Part shown: one piece after another, positions 61,230 to 64,000 of the stretch
Layout: each line of letters starts with the position of its first letter
How positions within the stretch are numbered: the first letter of the stretch is position 1
Assembly (NCBI GenBank): GCA_951801675.1
Contig: CATONX010000008.1
Span: forward strand, 1 to 64,000
Direction of reading: 5' to 3'
Source of the DNA: an uncultured Eubacteriales bacterium
Lineage (GTDB): Bacteria > Bacillota > Clostridia > Oscillospirales > Acutalibacteraceae
Length of the DNA stretch: 64,000 nucleotides
Made by a program: the position numbers and the translations under genes
The notes under the pieces: generated by a model
Databases searched by the model: none
Seen by the model: the letters and a program-made list of their open reading frames with translations, nothing else
What the model was told of the DNA's origin: nothing

Positions 61230-62000
61230 TCACCCTCTCTTTGCAAATACTTCAAGTTCTTCCGCCAGATCGGCGTAAGCGGTGGCCCCCTTAGAGCCCT
61301 TGTCAAAATACTGAATGGGCTGACCGAAGCTGGGTGCTTCCGACAGCCGCACGTTTCGCGGAATTACAGTGGAATAGACCTTGCGGGGAAAAAATCGCTT
61401 GACCTCCTCCACCACCTGCTGGGTCAGGTTCAGCCGGCCGTCGTACATGGTCAGCAGCACCCCTTCGATCTCAATGTGAGGGTTATAAAGCCGCTTTACC
61501 TGCCGGACGGTGGCCATCAGCTGGCTTAACCCCTCCAGCGCGTAAAATTCGCACTGAATGGGGACCATCAGGCTGTCCGACGCACACAGGGCGTTGAGGG
61601 TAATGATGCCTAAGGAAGGCGGGCAGTCGATAAAAATATAGTCATACTCCTCGAGCACCGGGGCCAATCCGGTCTTCAGCCTGGATTCCCGGTGTTCCAT
61701 GTCCACCAGCTCAATTTCCGCCCCTGCCAGCCCAATGTTGGATGGAAGCACCCATACCTTCTCATACTCGGTCTTTAAGATGGTTTCCCTGGCCGTTGCC
61801 GAACCGGTGAGCAGGTCGTAGCTGGAGGCCTTGACCCCTCGCTTGTTGATTCCCAGTCCACTGGTGGAGTTCCCCTGGGGATCAATGTCCACCAGCAGCG
61901 TTTTTTTGCCGCGAAGGCCCAGCGCCGCCGCCAGATTGACCGCTGTGGTGGTTTTGCCCACGCCGCCTTTCTGGTTGACGATGGAAATGATTCGCGCCAT
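61230..62000 (-). CDS. parA: Chromosome partitioning ATPase ParA (Soj-type)
   Basis: This 256-residue ATPase moves or regulates the ParB-parS complex and, in Bacillus, controls DnaA. The deviant Walker A KGGVGKTT (residues 11-18), LLVDIDPQGNSTSGLG and IFIDCPPSLGIITLNAL are intact. I chose ATG 62000 because AAAGGGGGAAACCAA precedes it; a longer reading to 62141 has no ribosome binding site. It lies directly before parB. Short length and lack of an N-terminal DNA-binding domain fit the chromosomal type. Confidence 0.95.
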   Translation of the reverse strand: MARIISIVNQKGGVGKTTTAVNLAAALGLRGKKTLLVDIDPQGNSTSGLGINKRGVKASSYDLLTGSATARETILKTEYEKVWVLPSNIGLAGAEIELVDMEHRESRLKTGLAPVLEEYDYIFIDCPPSLGIITLNALCASDSLMVPIQCEFYALEGLSQLMATVRQVKRLYNPHIEIEGVLLTMYDGRLNLTQQVVEEVKRFFPRKVYSTVIPRNVRLSEAPSFGQPIQYFDKGSKGATAYADLAEELEVFAKRG

Positions 62001-62256
62001 TTGGTTTCCCCCTTTGTTGTGTGCCTCAAACCGATCGAAAAACGCTGTTTGTCTGGCAAACAGCGCCTGTCCAATCGCCTGCTGGGCAAAAAGCTGGCGC
62101 AGAGCAAAATTTTCGGTCTTTTCTGTGCCGCGCTTGTCCATTTTTGTGGGTTTGCTTTTATTCTACCACAATTCTTTTCGAAAAAAAAGCCATTTTCGTG
62201 AACGGAAGGGGTTTTCCTGCTCTTTTTCCCAAACTTCGGCCGTTTGTCTCCGTTTT

Positions 62257-62272
62257 TGTTTCACATGAAACA
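62257..62272. promoter_or_regulatory. parS-like site 1
   Basis: TGTTTCACATGAAACA differs from the consensus parS (TGTTTCACGTGAAACA) at a single central base. It lies between noc and parA, where parS sites are usual. Confidence 0.8.
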
Positions 62273-62305
62273 AGAAGGGACCACGTAAATGTGGTCCCTT
62301 CTTGT
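62270..62305 (-). terminator. Terminator of noc
   Basis: ACAAGAAGGGACCAC pairs over 15 bp with its complement around 6 nt. It follows the noc stop on the minus strand by about 65 bases, and its far end abuts parS-like site 1. Confidence 0.75.
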
Positions 62306-62371
62306 TCTGTGGTGAAACTTTGTATATTAAAGAAGCGCAGGGGGGAAGCGCTCTTTAATAACCCTATGAAA

Positions 62372-63223
62372 TCAGATGGCCTTCTTTGTTTCATGTGAAA
62401 CACTGGTAAAACTCCGAGGAGCTGTTATTTTCGGAATCCGAACGGTTACTTCGATGTATTGATCTGTTTCCTGCTTTTTGGTCTGGGCGTTGATGCCGGA
62501 GCTTCGCATGGTGTCTACCGCGTGGGTGATGGTGTTGACAAAGAGACGGATGTCCTTCACAATCGGCGTAAAGGAGCGCTTGTCCTCTACTTTCGGTGCC
62601 AGCACGGCGTCTATCAGCCGTTCCGTTTCCGCCACCTTTAGTTTGCGGCGAATGACTTGGTCGAGCACCTCTTCCCTCTGCCCTACCTCCGGCAGCCGCA
62701 GCAACGCCCGGGCATGGCGTTCGGTCAGGCCAGCCTGCCGAATCCGTTCGCGCAGCAACGGCTGAAGACGCAGCAGGCGAAGCTTGTTGGCCAGGGCAGA
62801 CTGGGATTTTCCCAGCCGGGCGGCAGCCGCTTCCTGAGAAATCTCCCATTCTTCAATCAGCGCGGCGATGGCTTCCGCCTCTTCAAAAAAATTCAGGTCC
62901 TGTCGCTGCAAATTCTCCAAAAGAGACAGCACGGCCGCCCGTTCGTCATCCGCATGCACCTCAATGCAGGGGACCTTGGAGAGTCCCGCCAGTTTTGCGG
63001 CACGCAGCCGCCGCTCTCCGGCAATCAATTGATAGCCGCCGCTGCGGGAACGCCGCACGGTGAGCGGCTGGATGATTCCGTTTGCACGAATGGATTCGGC
63101 CAGACCCTGCAGCTCTTCTTCGTCAAAACTGCGGCGAGGCTGCCAGGGACAGGGCTGGATTTTCGAAACCTCCAGCTGCCACACCTTCCCCTGTGCGCCC
63201 AATGGTTTGGTTGCGGTAAACAT
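62372..63223 (-). CDS. noc: Noc-type ParB paralogue (nucleoid occlusion protein)
   Basis: This 283-residue ParB-like protein has the CTPase core (IQPCPWQPRRSFDEEEL, IAGERRLRAAKLAGL), ENLQRQDLNFFEEAEAI and the helix-turn-helix SQEAAAARLGKSQSALANKLRLLRL. Its order next to rsmG and before parA-parB is that of noc in Firmicutes. An N-terminal amphipathic membrane helix, important in Bacillus Noc, may be MFTATKPLGAQGKVWQL but is weak. The start ATG at 63223 follows GGAGGTGAAAAGAAC. The C-terminal coding region contains the second parS-like site. Confidence 0.9.
   Translation of the reverse strand: MFTATKPLGAQGKVWQLEVSKIQPCPWQPRRSFDEEELQGLAESIRANGIIQPLTVRRSRSGGYQLIAGERRLRAAKLAGLSKVPCIEVHADDERAAVLSLLENLQRQDLNFFEEAEAIAALIEEWEISQEAAAARLGKSQSALANKLRLLRLQPLLRERIRQAGLTERHARALLRLPEVGQREEVLDQVIRRKLKVAETERLIDAVLAPKVEDKRSFTPIVKDIRLFVNTITHAVDTMRSSGINAQTKKQETDQYIEVTVRIPKITAPRSFTSVSHETKKAI
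62387..62402. promoter_or_regulatory. parS-like site 2
   Basis: TGTTTCATGTGAAACA is the exact reverse complement of site 1, so it has the same single departure from consensus. It lies inside the last codons of noc, encoding SHETK. Confidence 0.8.
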
Positions 63224-63621
63224 GTTCTTTTCACCTCCGGCACAAAGGGTTTTTGTTCTTCCGCCGGAATGAAACAGGTCTGAAAATCCATCCCTCTCAA
63301 CCGGCAGATTTATTCTACCACAGTTTGGGATTAATTTCCAGACCTTTTTGTAAATTATTTTCCAATTTCTTTCTTTTTGTTCGACACGGTTCTTTCTTTT
63401 TCGCGGCCTTCCTTTTTCCTATTGCGAACTCGGGTTTTGGAGCGGCCGATCCGCTGCTCTCTAGAGGCACCAGCATCTTTCCTTGCTGTTATGGACATTT
63501 CCCTGCCTTTTCTCTATACCGGCCTATTTCCCACCTCGCAGGCATTCAAAATATCTCCTGCCAAAGAAAGCGTTTTTAAAGAAAAGGCTGGCAACTATTT
63601 GGAGTTCAGCATAGTTTCCCC
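63224..63621. other. noc-rsmG intergenic region
   Basis: This stretch of about 400 bases is pyrimidine-rich on the plus strand. It should contain the noc promoter on the minus strand, but I saw no clear -35/-10 pair. The plus-strand reading frames across it do not look like proteins, and no RNA gene was recognised. Confidence 0.55.
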
Positions 63622-64000
63622 TCAGAGAGGGGCCTTCTGAATTTTCGCAGCCATTCTGGGGTATTTCTGCGGCGTTGACCCCTTCTTTTCCATCAAGAGG
63701 ATCGCCCGTTTGCTGCCGTCAGACAGGGTAAGATTTCTTTCTTCTTTGAGCGTACCGTTGAGCTCATGGATGGCCTTGGCTGCACTTACCGCCTCTTCCC
63801 CGGCATCCGGCCCTTTCATGGCGGCAAACCTGCCTCCCGGCTTCACATACGGGAGGCACCACTCACACAATACGTTCAGCGGCGCCACCGCCCGGGCGGT
63901 AGCCAGGTCGAACCGGTCCCGCAATTCAGGCCTTCGTCCCCCATCTTCCGCCCGCAGATGGACCAAATTGGCATCCAGTCCCAGCTGGGTTTTCAACGCA
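63622..64000 (-). CDS. rsmG: 16S rRNA 7-methylguanosine methyltransferase RsmG, partial
   Basis: Only the C-terminal 125 residues are inside the window; the gene continues beyond 64000. The visible phrases FDLATARAVAPLNVLCEWCLPYVKPGGRFAAMKG belong to the SAM-dependent Rossmann fold of RsmG (GidB), which methylates G527 of 16S rRNA. The end is a short basic tail. Its place before noc and parA-parB matches the conserved origin-proximal order in Firmicutes, so mnmG and mnmE may follow outside the window. Confidence 0.9.
   Translation of the reverse strand, partial: ALKTQLGLDANLVHLRAEDGGRRPELRDRFDLATARAVAPLNVLCEWCLPYVKPGGRFAAMKGPDAGEEAVSAAKAIHELNGTLKEERNLTLSDGSKRAILLMEKKGSTPQKYPRMAAKIQKAPL

Larger units (their letters stand above)
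62001..62371. other. parA-noc intergenic region
   Basis: This stretch holds one parS-like site (62257-62272) and a terminator for noc (62270-62305), which overlap by three bases. The remainder up to parA must include the parA promoter, but I could not pick one with confidence. No gene is supported. Confidence 0.6.

Overview
The window looks like chromosomal DNA of a GC-rich, Gram-positive Clostridia-type bacterium, most likely of the Oscillospirales (Ruminococcaceae/Oscillospiraceae) group. The evidence is the family of each housekeeping protein, T-box leaders, Firmicutes-type promoters and ribosome binding sites, a VanY-type carboxypeptidase, FemAB-type bridge enzymes, a BceRSAB module, and a paired ParB/Noc arrangement. 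The right edge (rsmG, noc, parA, parB, serS) is the usual neighbourhood of the replication origin, so oriC probably lies just beyond position 64000. This lineage call is inference from gene content, not from a marker search.

Left part (1-14500): a thiamine transporter subunit (thiT), a trans-editing deacylase, a small regulator with an inverted-repeat operator, the cysteine operon cysE-cysS under a T-box leader, RNase P RNA (rnpB), a VanY-type peptidase, hisS-aspS, and a complete antimicrobial-peptide detoxification module (BceRS two-component system plus BceAB transporter). The module has a recognisable response-regulator box upstream of the transporter genes. Two paralogous lipoproteins are transcribed divergently from it.

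Middle part (16400-38700): an AraC regulator divergent from nadB-nadC; the block yqhQ-prmC-recA-recX-rimO-pgsA; typA with a GNAT gene; a phosphatase; a metzincin-like lipoprotein that overlaps a GNAT gene out of frame; and a T-box-controlled gene coding for a single chain with helix-turn-helix, cupin and acyl-CoA synthetase domains. After that come an amidase-domain protein, an isolated tRNA-Gly, a MATE exporter and peptide deformylase.

Positions 38700-47700: murE with a non-DAP-type substrate motif, a cluster of three small XRE regulators with duplicated perfect palindromes and clear operators, a tandem pair of FemAB bridge enzymes, a TIM-barrel isomerase/epimerase and a FucO-type alcohol dehydrogenase. 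MurE and the FemAB pair together suggest a peptidoglycan with a diamino acid other than meso-DAP and an amino-acid cross-bridge.

Positions 47900-57100 carry a compact type IV pilus operon: pilin, a PilM-PilN fusion, PilO, prepilin peptidase, PilB, PilT, PilC and a closing HD-GYP phosphodiesterase. The end (57200-64000) runs leftward with mgsA, an orphan minD, a zinc-ribbon membrane protein, serS, parB, parA, two near-consensus parS sites, noc and the C-terminal part of rsmG. The least ordinary features are the T-box/XRE-cupin/acyl-CoA synthetase gene and the XRE cluster with its twin 32-bp palindromes.
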